From Chthoniobacter flavus Ellin428 (GTDB lineage Bacteria > Verrucomicrobiota > Verrucomicrobiia > Chthoniobacterales > Chthoniobacteraceae): DNA of 64,000 nucleotides. The position numbers and the translations under genes were made by a program. Shown piece after piece: positions 1 through 8,045 of the stretch (positions are counted from its first letter, which is position 1; every line of letters starts with the position of its first letter). The stretch spans positions 1 through 64,000 of the forward strand of contig NZ_ABVL01000011.1 of assembly GCF_000173075.1 (NCBI RefSeq), read 5' to 3'. The notes below the pieces were generated by a model, which saw only the letters and a program-made list of their open reading frames with translations, made no database searches and was not told the origin of the DNA.

Positions 1-502
1 CGCGCGGTCGGACTGCGCGTCAGCGAAGACCCGAGCAAAACCGAATGGGCGCAAGCCGCCCATGGCGCCTATCTGCTGCGCACCAACTGCACCGAAGAAG
101 ATCCCGGCAAGCTTTGGCGTTGGTATATCCAACTGACGGAAGTCGAAGACGCCTTTCGGACCAGCAAGAGCGACTTGGGACTGCGCCCAGTCTTTCATCA
201 AAAAGAAGATCGGGGTGCAGGCCCACATCCTGGTCTGCTTCCTGGCGCTGGTCATGTGGCGCACCTTGGAACTCTGGCTCAAAGCCAAGGCCATGGGAGA
301 CACCGCTCGGCAAGTGGTGCAGGAACTCGGCACCATTCATTCCATGGACCTCTTGTTCAACGTCCGTGACCGCGGCGAAACCCGGCTGCGCCTAGTCAGC
401 AAACCCGAACCGCTGGCCGCCGATCTGCTGGCTCACTTGGGCCTGAAACTGCCCACGCGTCCGAAAATCATCGAAAATGTAGTGGAGAAAAACCGCCTTT
501 AA
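1..502 (+). pseudogene. 3' part of an IS1634/IS4-like transposase, frameshifted
   Basis: The first ~70 codons (frame 1) read as the C-terminal part of a DDE transposase, with a YIQLTEVEDAFRTSKSDLGL stretch that matches the Y(2)R(3)E(6)K-type signature around the last catalytic Glu. After residue GLRPVFHQKEDR the homologous reading continues in frame 2 (QAHILVCFLALVMWRTLELW...) to the stop at 500-502. Deleting one G from the GGGG run at 212-215 restores DRVQAHI and one continuous frame, so a single-base insertion (or sequencing error) breaks the gene. The 5' part lies outside the window. The family name is from recognition of the C-terminal pattern; the element is probably immobile on its own. 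Confidence 0.75.
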
Positions 503-524
503 TCAACGTAAGCCCTTCAAAATC

Positions 525-564
525 AACCCAACTAACTTCGTAACTGTCGAACTTGGGTTAGTTG
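525..564. mobile_element. Probable right end of the insertion sequence
   Basis: Directly after the transposase stop there are two related, oppositely oriented motifs: CAACTAAC at 529-536 and GTTAGTTG at 557-564, preceded by CTGTCGAACTTGGG (544-557). IS1634-like elements end in inverted repeats shortly after the transposase stop, and the reading frame of a different gene begins exactly here, so I place the right end of the element at about 557-564. The left end and the target duplication are outside the window, so the exact border is inferred. Confidence 0.45.
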
Positions 565-917
565 CGGCGGCCGCTTACACCGTCCTTTCACCGAACTCCT
601 GGCTCAATCGTCCCTCGGCCATTGCCTGTGCTCTCGCTTGGGGACGGCTGGCCCCGTTTCCCGGCTCCGCGAAACATTTGGACATCACGACCAGCGGCGG
701 TCCTTTCACTCGCGCCTTTCGAGTCACCTTCACCGCTCCGCCGGCTGACATCGAGCGGTGGTTGCAACAATCGCCCGGCACTCTCGACGTCCACGCGACC
801 TCTCCGTCCACGGGAATCCGTCACTTTCAGATCGAGCCCGGTGAAGGCGCGGAGTGGGCGGAAGTCACGGTGGATGATACCAAGCACCGGGTGGACATTT
901 ACGTCTATTGGAGTTAG
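561..917 (+). pseudogene. 3' remnant of a gene interrupted by the IS
   Basis: Frame 3 is open from the IS end to the stop at 915-917 and has no credible start: it begins inside a protein-like stretch (AAYTVLSPNSWLNRPSAIA, a possible membrane segment) and continues with TRAFRVTFTAPPADIERWLQ and a C-terminus ending in DIYVYWS. The last ~80 residues look like the C-terminal domain of a small exported or membrane-anchored verrucomicrobial protein of unknown function; I recognise the style but no named family. The first plausible start (TTG at 678) would miss the hydrophobic part. The simplest reading is that the IS inserted into this gene and only the 3' half remains. Confidence 0.55.
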
Positions 918-930
918 TCGAGGACCGCGC

Positions 931-1146
931 GGCATTACCCACAGCTTTGGTCAGTAGAGACAGCGGTGAATTCGACTGCGGCTCACTGGGAGGGGCGACT
1001 TTCCAGTCGCCCTGCGTCGCGGAGCGACGCCCCAAAGATGGCGCTCCGCGCGTAAGTCTCGGTCGGCGACTGGAAAGTCGCCGATCCCAAGGCGCTATTC
1101 GTATCGACGTCCAAACGCCGAGCAAAGATGTGGGTTAATGCTTAGG
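931..1146. repeat. Repeat family A, copy 1 (terminal inverted repeats)
   Basis: About 216 bp. Ends: GCATTACCCACAGCTTTG (932-949, degenerate) and CGAGCAAAGATGTGGG...GCTTAGG (1119-1146), inverted with respect to each other. The core holds GGCGACTTTCCAGTCGCC and its mirror GGCGACTGGAAAGTCGCC. The same element occurs at 33914-34140, in reverse at 45985-46212, and as a core fragment near 48868-48980. No protein is encoded, so it looks like a non-autonomous MITE-like or REP-like element. The remaining gap 1147-1342 shows nothing recognisable. Confidence 0.75.
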
Positions 1147-1342
1147 GAGCACCGCCGCACTAGAGAACGCAAGCGCCCGTGGCTCGTCCTTTCGAATTCG
1201 TAAACACTGCTTAATGCTCTCACGTCACCAATCAAACGACACCCCGCCGCAAAACCCACGGCGGCCGCCGAATTGTGGGGCATAGCGACCCGTCTTCCCG
1301 GAGCAGCGGGTGTTCATCTGCAGCGCTGCCCCGCCATCGCGA

Positions 1343-2821
1343 TTACAGCAGCGGCGCCAGCGGCCGCAACAGGCTCTCCTTCAACCGCTGCGACCACGGG
1401 CGCACGAGAAACTCCTCGAGCACGATGGGCCGTGAATCGAGATCGAAATCATGCGCGAGGACCGCCTCGAGTTCCGCGGCGCGCTCGGGGTCACGCACGG
1501 CGACGTTCAGCTCGAAATTCAAGCGCATGGAACGGATGTCGAAATTCGCCGAGCCGACCATGAGCCATTTGTCATCGATCAGCGTCACTTTCGCGTGGTT
1601 GATGCCCTTATCGTATTCGTAGATCTTCACGCCGAAGCGGAGCAGTTCCTCGTAGTAAGAGCGGCCGACGTTGACGAGCAAGGGGTGGTCCGACTTCTCC
1701 GAGACGAGGAGGCGCACATCGACGCCGCGCGCGGCGGCCAGTTCCAGTGCGGTGAGCAGGGGCTCCTTCGGCACGAAATATCCGGCAGTGAGCCACACCC
1801 GGTGTCGCGCGGAGTTGAGCAGGTAGACCATCGACATCTGGATGGGGTCGTCCGGGGAGTCGGGCCCGTCGGGCATCGATTGCACGAGGTATTTCTGCGG
1901 CACGACCGGCTGGGGATAGTAGTGCTTTTCGAGCAGCTTCTCCTCGGTGACGAAAAACCAGTCGTCGGCAAAAGTCATCTGCAAGCGTTTGGCCACGCCG
2001 CCGGTGAGCTCGATCTGCACGTCCCGCCACGGGCCGACCTCCGGATCTTCGCCGGCGTATTCGCGGGCCATATTCATGCCGCCGACGAAAGCGATGCGGC
2101 CGTCGATGATCTGCAGCTTGCGATGGTTGCGGAGGTGGAAGGTCCAGCGATTGCGCAAAGGATGCGCGGTGCGGAACCAGGCAAACTTCCCGCCCGCTTC
2201 GCAGAGCGGATCGAAAAAAGAGCGGCGCAGGCCGAAGCTGCCGATTTGATCGACGAGCACGCGGACCTCCACGCCGCGCTTCGCGGCGGCGATGAGATGT
2301 TCGCGGAGCTCACGGCCGCGAGCGTCATCGCGCCAGATGAAGAACTCGATGTGCACATGCTCGCGCGCTTCGTCAATCCGCTGACCGAGCGCGGAGAAGA
2401 ATTGCGCTCCGCCGACCAGGAGGCGCGTGGACTGGACGGAGGAAACGGCGAGCTCGTTGATGTTGTTGAGCAGTTCAACCGCAGCGCGCTCCGGATCGGG
2501 CAACTCGTCGAGCAACGTGCGGGTGAAAGCGGTCACACGCCGTTCGGAGCGGGCACCCGAGGCGGCCATCTCACGGCGGGCGCGCAGCTTCTTGCGCTCT
2601 ATGCGTTCGGTGCCGAAGACGAAATAGAAAAGCGTTCCGACGTAGGGAAAAAGAATGACCGCCCAAATCCAGGCGAGCGTCGAGACGGGCGGCTTGTTGC
2701 GCAGGAGAATGTGCGGGATCGCTCCCAAGGTAAGGAGATAGCCAAACCAGGCGATGGACCAATGAAACGACACGCGTTTAAAAGGCGCGGAAATCGCGCG
2801 TTCGGCAAGTCTCGACGCCAC
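1343..2821 (-). CDS. cls: Cardiolipin synthase (phospholipase D family)
   Basis: A 492-residue membrane phospholipid synthase that transfers a phosphatidyl group to make cardiolipin. The N-terminus has two hydrophobic segments (about residues 22-40 and 48-70, ending in FYFVFGTERIERKK), as in bacterial Cls. Two HxKxxxxD catalytic motifs are visible: NHRKLQIID followed by VGGMN near residue 230, and NHAKVTLID followed by GSANFDIRS near residue 405. Length and order fit the Cls family. It is transcribed on the minus strand after the small heat-shock genes but separated from them by a strong hairpin, so it probably has its own promoter. Confidence 0.92.
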   Translation of the reverse strand: MASRLAERAISAPFKRVSFHWSIAWFGYLLTLGAIPHILLRNKPPVSTLAWIWAVILFPYVGTLFYFVFGTERIERKKLRARREMAASGARSERRVTAFTRTLLDELPDPERAAVELLNNINELAVSSVQSTRLLVGGAQFFSALGQRIDEAREHVHIEFFIWRDDARGRELREHLIAAAKRGVEVRVLVDQIGSFGLRRSFFDPLCEAGGKFAWFRTAHPLRNRWTFHLRNHRKLQIIDGRIAFVGGMNMAREYAGEDPEVGPWRDVQIELTGGVAKRLQMTFADDWFFVTEEKLLEKHYYPQPVVPQKYLVQSMPDGPDSPDDPIQMSMVYLLNSARHRVWLTAGYFVPKEPLLTALELAAARGVDVRLLVSEKSDHPLLVNVGRSYYEELLRFGVKIYEYDKGINHAKVTLIDDKWLMVGSANFDIRSMRLNFELNVAVRDPERAAELEAVLAHDFDLDSRPIVLEEFLVRPWSQRLKESLLRPLAPLL

Positions 2822-2854
2822 GCGAAATCGAGACGACTGCCATTACGCTACGAA

Positions 2855-2895
2855 GAAAAAAGCACGCCCCCGTGGTGCGCTGCCACGGGGGCGTG
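2855..2895 (-). terminator. Rho-independent terminator after hsp20
   Basis: Perfect 13-bp stem CACGCCCCCGTGG (2863-2875) / CCACGGGGGCGTG (2883-2895) with a 7-nt loop. On the minus strand the hairpin is followed by a T-run (complement of the A-run 2855-2861). It lies 29 bp beyond the stop of the minus-strand gene at 2924, separating it from cls. Confidence 0.85.
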
Positions 2896-2923
2896 GGTTA
2901 CCGAAACCAAATGAGGTCCGAGG

Positions 2924-3310
2924 TTAGCCGACGGTGATCTTGCGCGGCTTGACAGCTTCCGCCTTCGGCAGATGGAGCGTCAGGACGCCTTGATCGATCT
3001 TCGCGGTGATCTTCGTGGTGTCGATCGAGGGATCGAGTTCGAAGGCCCGGCGGTAATCGAAGGCACGGGATTCGCGATAGACTTCGCGGCCGCGGTTCTC
3101 GGCCACCGCGCGGCGGCCGACGATGGTGAGTTCGCCGTTTTCCACGATAACCTCGAGGCCGTCCTTATTCACGCCGGGCATCTCGGCTTCGAGGACGTAG
3201 CCGTCCTTCGACTCGAGGATGTTGGCCAGCGGGGTGACATAGTTGACCCGGTTCGCGCCATTCTGGGCGACGTCGGTGGAGGAAGTGGGTTTGTTCAAAG
3301 TGGCGTTCAT
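2924..3310 (-). CDS. Small heat-shock protein, Hsp20/alpha-crystallin family
   Basis: 128 residues. ATP-independent holdase chaperone. The alpha-crystallin domain covers about residues 25-125: LESKDGYVLEAEMPGVNKDG, a YRESRAFDYRRAFELP-like central strand and the C-terminal GVLTLHLPKAE signature, followed by a KPRKITV tail with the I-x-V motif that docks neighbouring subunits. The N-terminal arm is short (about 25 residues). It lies 94 bp downstream of a second Hsp20 gene on the same strand and ends before a strong terminator, so the two probably form one heat-inducible unit. Confidence 0.93.
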   Translation of the reverse strand: MNATLNKPTSSTDVAQNGANRVNYVTPLANILESKDGYVLEAEMPGVNKDGLEVIVENGELTIVGRRAVAENRGREVYRESRAFDYRRAFELDPSIDTTKITAKIDQGVLTLHLPKAEAVKPRKITVG

Positions 3311-3404
3311 AGATTTTCTGAAAGGTGAATTGGTTTGAGGTTTTGCAACTTGCTCCGGCGGGCCATGGCGAACCCACCGGAGGCTGGAAGTGAGCGTTGG
3401 TTGA

Positions 3405-3866
3405 TCAGGCGACGTTGACCGCGATCTGCTTCGGCTTGGCTTCCTCGGCTTTCGGCAGGTCGACCGTGAGGATTCCGTCCTTGTAGGAGGCGCTGACCTT
3501 GGTGCTGTCCACCGTGGCGGGGAGGGTCACGCTGCGGTGGAACTTGCCGAAGTAGCGTTCGCTGCGGAAGGACTCGCCCTCTTTCGACTCGTGCTCCTGC
3601 TTGCGTTCGCCCGAGACAGTGAGGACGCCCTTGTCGAGAGAGATGTTGATCTCGTCCTTGTTCAGACCTGGCAACTCGACTTTGACGACCAGGTTGTCCT
3701 TGTCATCGAAGACATCCAGCGCCGGGGACCAGCCGCTGAACAGGCCGCTATCGCGGCTCGGCCACGAGAAGTCGAACAAACGGTTCACTTCGTCGCGCAG
3801 GGAAGCCAGACGATCGGACGAGGACCAGTTGGGTACTTGCGGGAATTGGTAACGGATAATGCTCAT
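3405..3866 (-). CDS. Small heat-shock protein, Hsp20/alpha-crystallin family
   Basis: 153 residues from the ATG at 3866; a longer upstream reading to 4040 exists but has no family similarity. N-terminal arm RLASLRDEVNRLFDFSWP is typical of class A-like bacterial sHsps. The alpha-crystallin domain has ALDVFDDKDNLVVKVELPG, the YFGKFHRSVTLP strand, GILTVDLPKAE, and a KQIAVNV tail with the I-x-V motif. First gene of a two-gene sHsp pair; the two proteins are paralogues that could co-assemble (inference). The upstream gap 3867-4079 holds a short perfect palindrome but no clear HrcA/CIRCE site. Confidence 0.93.
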   Translation of the reverse strand: MSIIRYQFPQVPNWSSSDRLASLRDEVNRLFDFSWPSRDSGLFSGWSPALDVFDDKDNLVVKVELPGLNKDEINISLDKGVLTVSGERKQEHESKEGESFRSERYFGKFHRSVTLPATVDSTKVSASYKDGILTVDLPKAEEAKPKQIAVNVA

Positions 3867-4020
3867 AGGTTGGAATTGGTGAAGTTGGTTTTTGGTTTCT
3901 TCAGTTTCCTTGTCGAGCTTGGACAGTGCCACCGCTTTTCCTGCCGCAATTTTTATCCATAAATCGCTACAGATGTGGGATTTGTACCACGATTTCGAAA
4001 CGCAATCCGCTCGCCGAAAA

Positions 4021-4035
4021 GAGTCATATTGACTC
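4021..4035. promoter_or_regulatory. Palindrome upstream of the sHsp genes
   Basis: GAGTCATATTGACTC is a perfect 6-3-6 inverted repeat about 155 bp upstream of the start of the first Hsp20 gene, in the gap between it and the GspF-like gene. It has the size of a dimeric regulator operator. It does not match the CIRCE consensus. Function is inferred only from position and symmetry. Confidence 0.25.
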
Positions 4036-4079
4036 AGCAACGGCCGTGAGATAACGCACGCGACAGCGCCGATTTGGCG

Positions 4080-5081
4080 CTACTGGAGCATCTTCTCGAT
4101 CTGTCCGTAGTACCCTTGGTAGAAGCTGACAATCTTCCACCCCATATACAGCACAACACCGATGTAAATCAGCCTCGGCAGCCACTCGGTGAATGCGGCC
4201 AGGGCCACGAGCGCCCGGTCCCGGAACTCCATGCTGAGCCGCTGCAACTCGTCGTCGAGCGAGCCAGTTTCTTCGCCGACGATCAACGCCTGCGCCATAT
4301 CGCTCGGGAATGCGCCACTGGCCGCCAGCAACGGACCCACTTGGGAACCGCCGCGAATATTCGGCACCGCCGAATCCACTGCCGAGCGCACCAGTCCACT
4401 GCGACTGGAGCGACCGGCCGTGATCACGGAATCGATGACATTGATCCCCGCGTCGAGTTGCAAACCGTAGACGGTGCAGAAGCGCGAGAGAGCAAACGAA
4501 CGGCGAATCTGCCCGAGAATCGGAAATAGGATCAGGAGCCGATCGATGCCCGCGCTGACGGCGCCCGCATCGCGCAGCAGCGGCGCCGCGAACGCGATGA
4601 CGGCGACACAGGCGTAGACGAACAGGAAAGCCGTGCCCACCTGGCGGCCATAGGCGGCGGCACTCTGGGTGAAAAGCGTCGGCGCGTTCAGCAGCAGAAT
4701 ACCGAAGTGCAGCATGAATACGGGATAAGCGCAGCGCATCACAAAGTCCCGCCGGGCTTTATCGAGCGCCGCGAAGTATTCGGAGAGATCGCGCAATCCG
4801 CGATCGAGTTGCCCGCTTTTCTCGACGGCGCTGACCACGGCGCTCTCCAGCGAAGAGACGACCGATGGCATCGCGGTGAAGGCCTCGCCGACCGTGTGGC
4901 CCGAGGCCAGGGATTTGCGCGCCGCTTCGATCAGCCGGCGGGTATCGCCCCGGGCGCCCGGCGCGAGTTTATTCAGCGCGGCGGGGAAGGGGATGCCCTG
5001 GCGGACGAGTTGCGCCAGGCTATGGTAGAGGCGCTGCTTCTCCCGGAGGCTGAGTGACACGGCGTGAAGTTCCGGGTTCAA
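4080..5081 (-). CDS. Type II secretion/type IV pilus inner-membrane protein, GspF/PilC-like
   Basis: About 333 residues from a TTG at 5081 (a GTG at 5060 is equally possible; readings further up run into ribD on the other strand). GspF-type proteins are the inner-membrane platform of type II secretion and pilus machines. One F domain is near the N-terminus (LAQLVRQGIPFPAALNKLA...HTVGEAF), followed by a hydrophobic segment ending in LLNAPTLF and a second domain with RFCTVYGLQLDAGINVIDSVITA and ALIVGEETGSLDDELQRL, then a final membrane segment. It is shorter than the usual ~400 residues and stands alone, with no ATPase or pilin gene nearby, so its partners are elsewhere. Divergent from ribD with a 31-bp gap. 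Confidence 0.75.
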   Translation of the reverse strand: MNPELHAVSLSLREKQRLYHSLAQLVRQGIPFPAALNKLAPGARGDTRRLIEAARKSLASGHTVGEAFTAMPSVVSSLESAVVSAVEKSGQLDRGLRDLSEYFAALDKARRDFVMRCAYPVFMLHFGILLLNAPTLFTQSAAAYGRQVGTAFLFVYACVAVIAFAAPLLRDAGAVSAGIDRLLILFPILGQIRRSFALSRFCTVYGLQLDAGINVIDSVITAGRSSRSGLVRSAVDSAVPNIRGGSQVGPLLAASGAFPSDMAQALIVGEETGSLDDELQRLSMEFRDRALVALAAFTEWLPRLIYIGVVLYMGWKIVSFYQGYYGQIEKMLQ

Positions 5082-5112
5082 AGGCGGTTGCGCAAGGTTT
5101 ATTAACGAGGAG

Positions 5113-6147
5113 ATGCAAGACGAAGAATTCATGCGAGCGGCTCTGGCCGAAGCACGCCGGGGACTGGGCCAGACCAGCCCCAATCCGGCGGTGGGCGCAG
5201 TCATTGTGCGCGCAGGGAAGATCATCGCGCGTGGGTATCATCACCGCGCCGGATTGCCGCATGCGGAGATCGAAGCCTTGCGCGCTTTGCCGAAGCCGGC
5301 GCTGGCCAGGGGCGCGACGATCTACGTCACGCTGGAACCATGCTCGACGCATGGACGCACGCCACCGTGTGTGGAAGCGATCATCGCCGCTGGCTTCCGG
5401 CGCGTGGTGATTGGGACGATCGATCCGAATCCCTCCCACGCCGGGCGTGGAGTGAAGCTGCTCCGCGACACGGGGATTGCTGTCACCACCGATGTGCTGG
5501 AAGCGGAATGCCGCGCGCTGAACGCGGCGTTCAATCACTGGATCGTGACGAAGATGCCATTGGTCATCGCCAAAGCCGGGATGTCCCTTGATGGGCGGAT
5601 CACGCGCCCGCCGGGAGAAGGCCAGTGGCTCACGAATGCCGTCGCGCGGAAGGATGCGCATCGGTTGCGCTCGCAGGTCGATGCGATCCTCATCGGCGCT
5701 GAGACATTGCGACAGGATAATCCCCGGCTCACCGTGCGCGGCGTGCGCGGAGCGAGACAGCCCTGGCGGATCGTTATTACCCGCAGTGGGAAATTACCGA
5801 AGGAGGCGCACCTCTTTACGGACGAACATCGCGAGCGGACGCTGGTCTATCGCGAAAAATCATTGCGCACCGTTTTGCGCGACCTTGGCAAACGGCAGAT
5901 CACCAGCGTGATGATCGAGGGCGGTGGCGGAGTGCTCGGCGAAGCCTTCGACCGGCGGCTCGTGCAGCGCGCGCACTTTTATCTCGCTCCTTTGCTCTGC
6001 GGTGGACCCGCAGTGGTCGTGAAAGGACTCGGCGTCGGGTCGAATGCGGAAGCCGCCACGATTCGCAACGCCACTTACACGCGCCTGGGTGACAACCTTT
6101 GTCTTACCGGCGAAGTGGAATATCCGGCCCCTGTTCCCGCGGCGTAA
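5113..6147 (+). CDS. ribD: Riboflavin biosynthesis deaminase/reductase RibD
   Basis: 344 residues. Bifunctional enzyme of riboflavin synthesis: deaminates the pyrimidine intermediate and reduces the ribose side chain with NADPH. The N-terminal zinc deaminase domain has HAEIEAL (H about residue 50) and PCSTHGRTPPC (about residues 76-86). The C-terminal reductase domain has KAGMSLDGRI, NAVARKDAHRLRSQVDAIL and IGAETLRQDNPRLT, plus a VMIEGGGGVLGEAF stretch. Length is usual. The 31-bp upstream gap is too short for an FMN riboswitch and none is visible. Confidence 0.95.
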   Translation: MQDEEFMRAALAEARRGLGQTSPNPAVGAVIVRAGKIIARGYHHRAGLPHAEIEALRALPKPALARGATIYVTLEPCSTHGRTPPCVEAIIAAGFRRVVIGTIDPNPSHAGRGVKLLRDTGIAVTTDVLEAECRALNAAFNHWIVTKMPLVIAKAGMSLDGRITRPPGEGQWLTNAVARKDAHRLRSQVDAILIGAETLRQDNPRLTVRGVRGARQPWRIVITRSGKLPKEAHLFTDEHRERTLVYREKSLRTVLRDLGKRQITSVMIEGGGGVLGEAFDRRLVQRAHFYLAPLLCGGPAVVVKGLGVGSNAEAATIRNATYTRLGDNLCLTGEVEYPAPVPAA

Positions 6148-6226
6148 AGCGGTCCGTTGTCGCCGCCGACGGAGAGAACAGAGGACGGGAAAAAACGCGG
6201 GGTAATTTCTTGCGCTTTTCCGGCGC

Positions 6227-6952
6227 ATGGGTGACAAACCCGCCCCCGAAAAATTCGACCGCCATTTGCCTATGAAAATCAAAGGACTGAACGAGGCCCA
6301 ACTTCTCGCGCTGCTGCAAAAAGTGCTCCCCAAGGCGACGAACGATCCGCACCTGGCGACGGCGATTTACAATGAGGTGGCGAAGGAGGTTCAGTTGATG
6401 AAGAACATCGAGTCCTTCGAAAAATTCTGCGAGAAAGGCGCGATCCCGGATCTCGAGCCTCAGACCGTCACTGGCCTGCAGAACGAGCTTACCGCGCACT
6501 TCGGCGAGGAGAATGTGGCCATCACGCCCGATGAGGAGACGAAGCAGGTGGCAGTGGAAATCGTCCTGCCGGATCGCACCATCAGCAGCAAGGTGAAGGT
6601 CGATCCCTCCGTGAAGGAGGAAGAGGTGAAGGCGCCGTTTGTGCCGTTTCCCGTGGCGCTGCCGGAAGATCCGGAATTGGTCTGGCTGCTGGGACGGCGT
6701 GAGAATCTCGGACCCGATGAGGCCGCGCTCTCGCTGGCCAAGATCGAGGAAGAGTTTTGGGAGACGAAAAAGGGTGTCGAGCTCCAGCGGGATCGCGTGG
6801 AAAAAAGCTTCGCCGAGTTCATCACTCACGTGCCGGCGAGCGCGTTGACCGATAGCGGATTGCGGCGGCATTACAAGGAGCCTGAGGCGCTGCGGACATT
6901 GCGGTTGCTGAAGATCGGGAAGGGTCCGGAGCTGGCTGAAGCGAAGGCGTAG
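6227..6952 (+). CDS. Conserved hypothetical protein, possibly verrucomicrobial
   Basis: 241 residues, soluble and charged, with no signal peptide or membrane segment. I do not recognise a named family. The N-terminal half is helical (LNEAQLLALLQKVLPKA, AIYNEVAKEVQLMKNIESFE), the middle is strand-rich (QVAVEIVLPDRTISSKVKVD), and the C-terminus returns to helix with FWETKKGVELQRDRVEKSF. An internal ATG at 6272 (MKIKGLNEAQ) is a credible alternative start. It follows ribD by 79 bp and is followed by a long inverted-repeat element. Coding character is supported by clean third-position GC bias. Confidence 0.7.
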   Translation: MGDKPAPEKFDRHLPMKIKGLNEAQLLALLQKVLPKATNDPHLATAIYNEVAKEVQLMKNIESFEKFCEKGAIPDLEPQTVTGLQNELTAHFGEENVAITPDEETKQVAVEIVLPDRTISSKVKVDPSVKEEEVKAPFVPFPVALPEDPELVWLLGRRENLGPDEAALSLAKIEEEFWETKKGVELQRDRVEKSFAEFITHVPASALTDSGLRRHYKEPEALRTLRLLKIGKGPELAEAKA

Positions 6953-6980
6953 GTGGTGTTTGCGAATTATTGCTGGCCTA

Positions 6981-7386
6981 CGCGACAGCGTTTCAAAAAA
7001 ACGACGTCATCCTGAGCGAAGCGGGGAATCATGGGCGGAGTCGAAGGACCTCTGACTTCTGTGGGTTTTCGCGCGGAGCTTCCACGCGCTTGGGCAGGAC
7101 TGCGCGCCATTTTCCACCGCCTTCGCCCCCGGACACTGCGCTCAAGGATGACGGCGCCCAAAAATCCCTGTCATCTTGAACGAAGAGAGGGGGTGGCGAC
7201 CGAGCGCAGGCGAACGACCTCCCATATCGTTGTTCTTCATCCGCATGGCTGTCGAACGCGCTTTCTTGTCCGGAGATCGTCATGGCTCCGCGCGAAAACC
7301 CACGGAAATTGGAGGTCCTTCGACTCCGCCCATGATTCCCCGCTTCGCTCAGGATGACCCGTGTTTTTTTGGAAACGCTGTCGCGC
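6981..7386. repeat. Large inverted-repeat element (CATCCTGAGCGAAG type)
   Basis: A left arm 6981-7079 and a right arm 7285-7386 are nearly perfect reverse complements over about 100 bp: both contain CGCGACAGCG, GTCATCCTGAGCGAAGCGGG and GGCGGAGTCGAAGGACCT. The ~205-bp interior holds degenerate versions of the same motif (GTCATCTTGAACGAAGAGAG). The motif is a familiar dispersed intergenic repeat in several phyla (my recollection, not checked). It fills the 469-bp gap between convergent genes and encodes no credible protein. It would form a very long hairpin in RNA or single-stranded DNA and could act as a bidirectional terminator. Confidence 0.8.
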
Positions 7387-7421
7387 GTGGCGTGGCGTTG
7401 CTCTGCTTTTGACCGCCCTCA

Positions 7422-8045
7422 TCACCGCGGGGGAATGCCCGGGCGCTGCTTGGGCTGCGTGATGTGGGGTTCGCGCAGGTAGATGGGTTCGAGGTTTTCC
7501 GTGGCGATGATGCCGCGGTTGGCTGCGGCGAGACGGGCCAGCAGAGCGGCGGAGGGCAGGGCGATTTGCGCGGCGGGAAACGGGAGGACGGCTTCCGTGG
7601 CGAAGATGGGGAGCGCGGCGCAGGATCCAAGACGTTGTTTCAATTCCTCCTCAGTGGCGAGGAGCGGACCTTCCACGCACACGCCGTTTTCGATGCGGGA
7701 GAAGTAGAAGGAGTCACGGCGCGCGTCGCCGATGACGATATAGGTCGGTGCGTCGGTTTCGAGCGCGGCGACGGAGGGGATGCCGGCCAATTTTGCGTCG
7801 AGCGCGAGGCGGAGGCCAAGGGCGGCCGCGATGGCGATGCGCACGCCGGCGTAGGAACCGGGGCCAAGGCCGATGGCGATCTGGTCAACACGATCGGTTT
7901 GCGCGCGCACCTTTTCGAGGGCGACGAAGAGTGAAGCGCTGTGGCTGCGGTCGCCGATGAAATGCTCGTCGAAGAGCAGAGCATCATCGGCGAGCAGCGC
8001 GACGCTGCCGTGCGGAGTGGAGGTGTCGATGGCGAGCGTGATCAT
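7422..8045 (-). CDS. tsaB: tRNA t6A biosynthesis protein TsaB
   Basis: 207 residues from ATG 8045. TsaB is the catalytically inactive paralogue that assembles with TsaD and TsaE to make threonylcarbamoyladenosine at position 37 of ANN-decoding tRNAs. ASKHA-fold start MITLAIDTSTPHGSVALL, then a GLGPGSYAGVRIAIAAALGL stretch. Its ATG overlaps the TGA of tsaE by 4 bp, so translation is coupled. A longer in-frame reading to 8153 exists inside tsaE but lacks family similarity. Last gene of the minus-strand run from thiL. Confidence 0.9.
   Translation of the reverse strand: MITLAIDTSTPHGSVALLADDALLFDEHFIGDRSHSASLFVALEKVRAQTDRVDQIAIGLGPGSYAGVRIAIAAALGLRLALDAKLAGIPSVAALETDAPTYIVIGDARRDSFYFSRIENGVCVEGPLLATEEELKQRLGSCAALPIFATEAVLPFPAAQIALPSAALLARLAAANRGIIATENLEPIYLREPHITQPKQRPGIPPR

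Noticed and set aside
931-1146. Repeats as CRISPR
   Set aside because: Family A and B copies are single, far apart and internally palindromic; no regularly spaced direct repeats with unique spacers occur anywhere in the window, and no cas genes are present.
5082-5112. FMN riboswitch before ribD
   Set aside because: The gap is only 31 bp and shows none of the conserved RFN helices.
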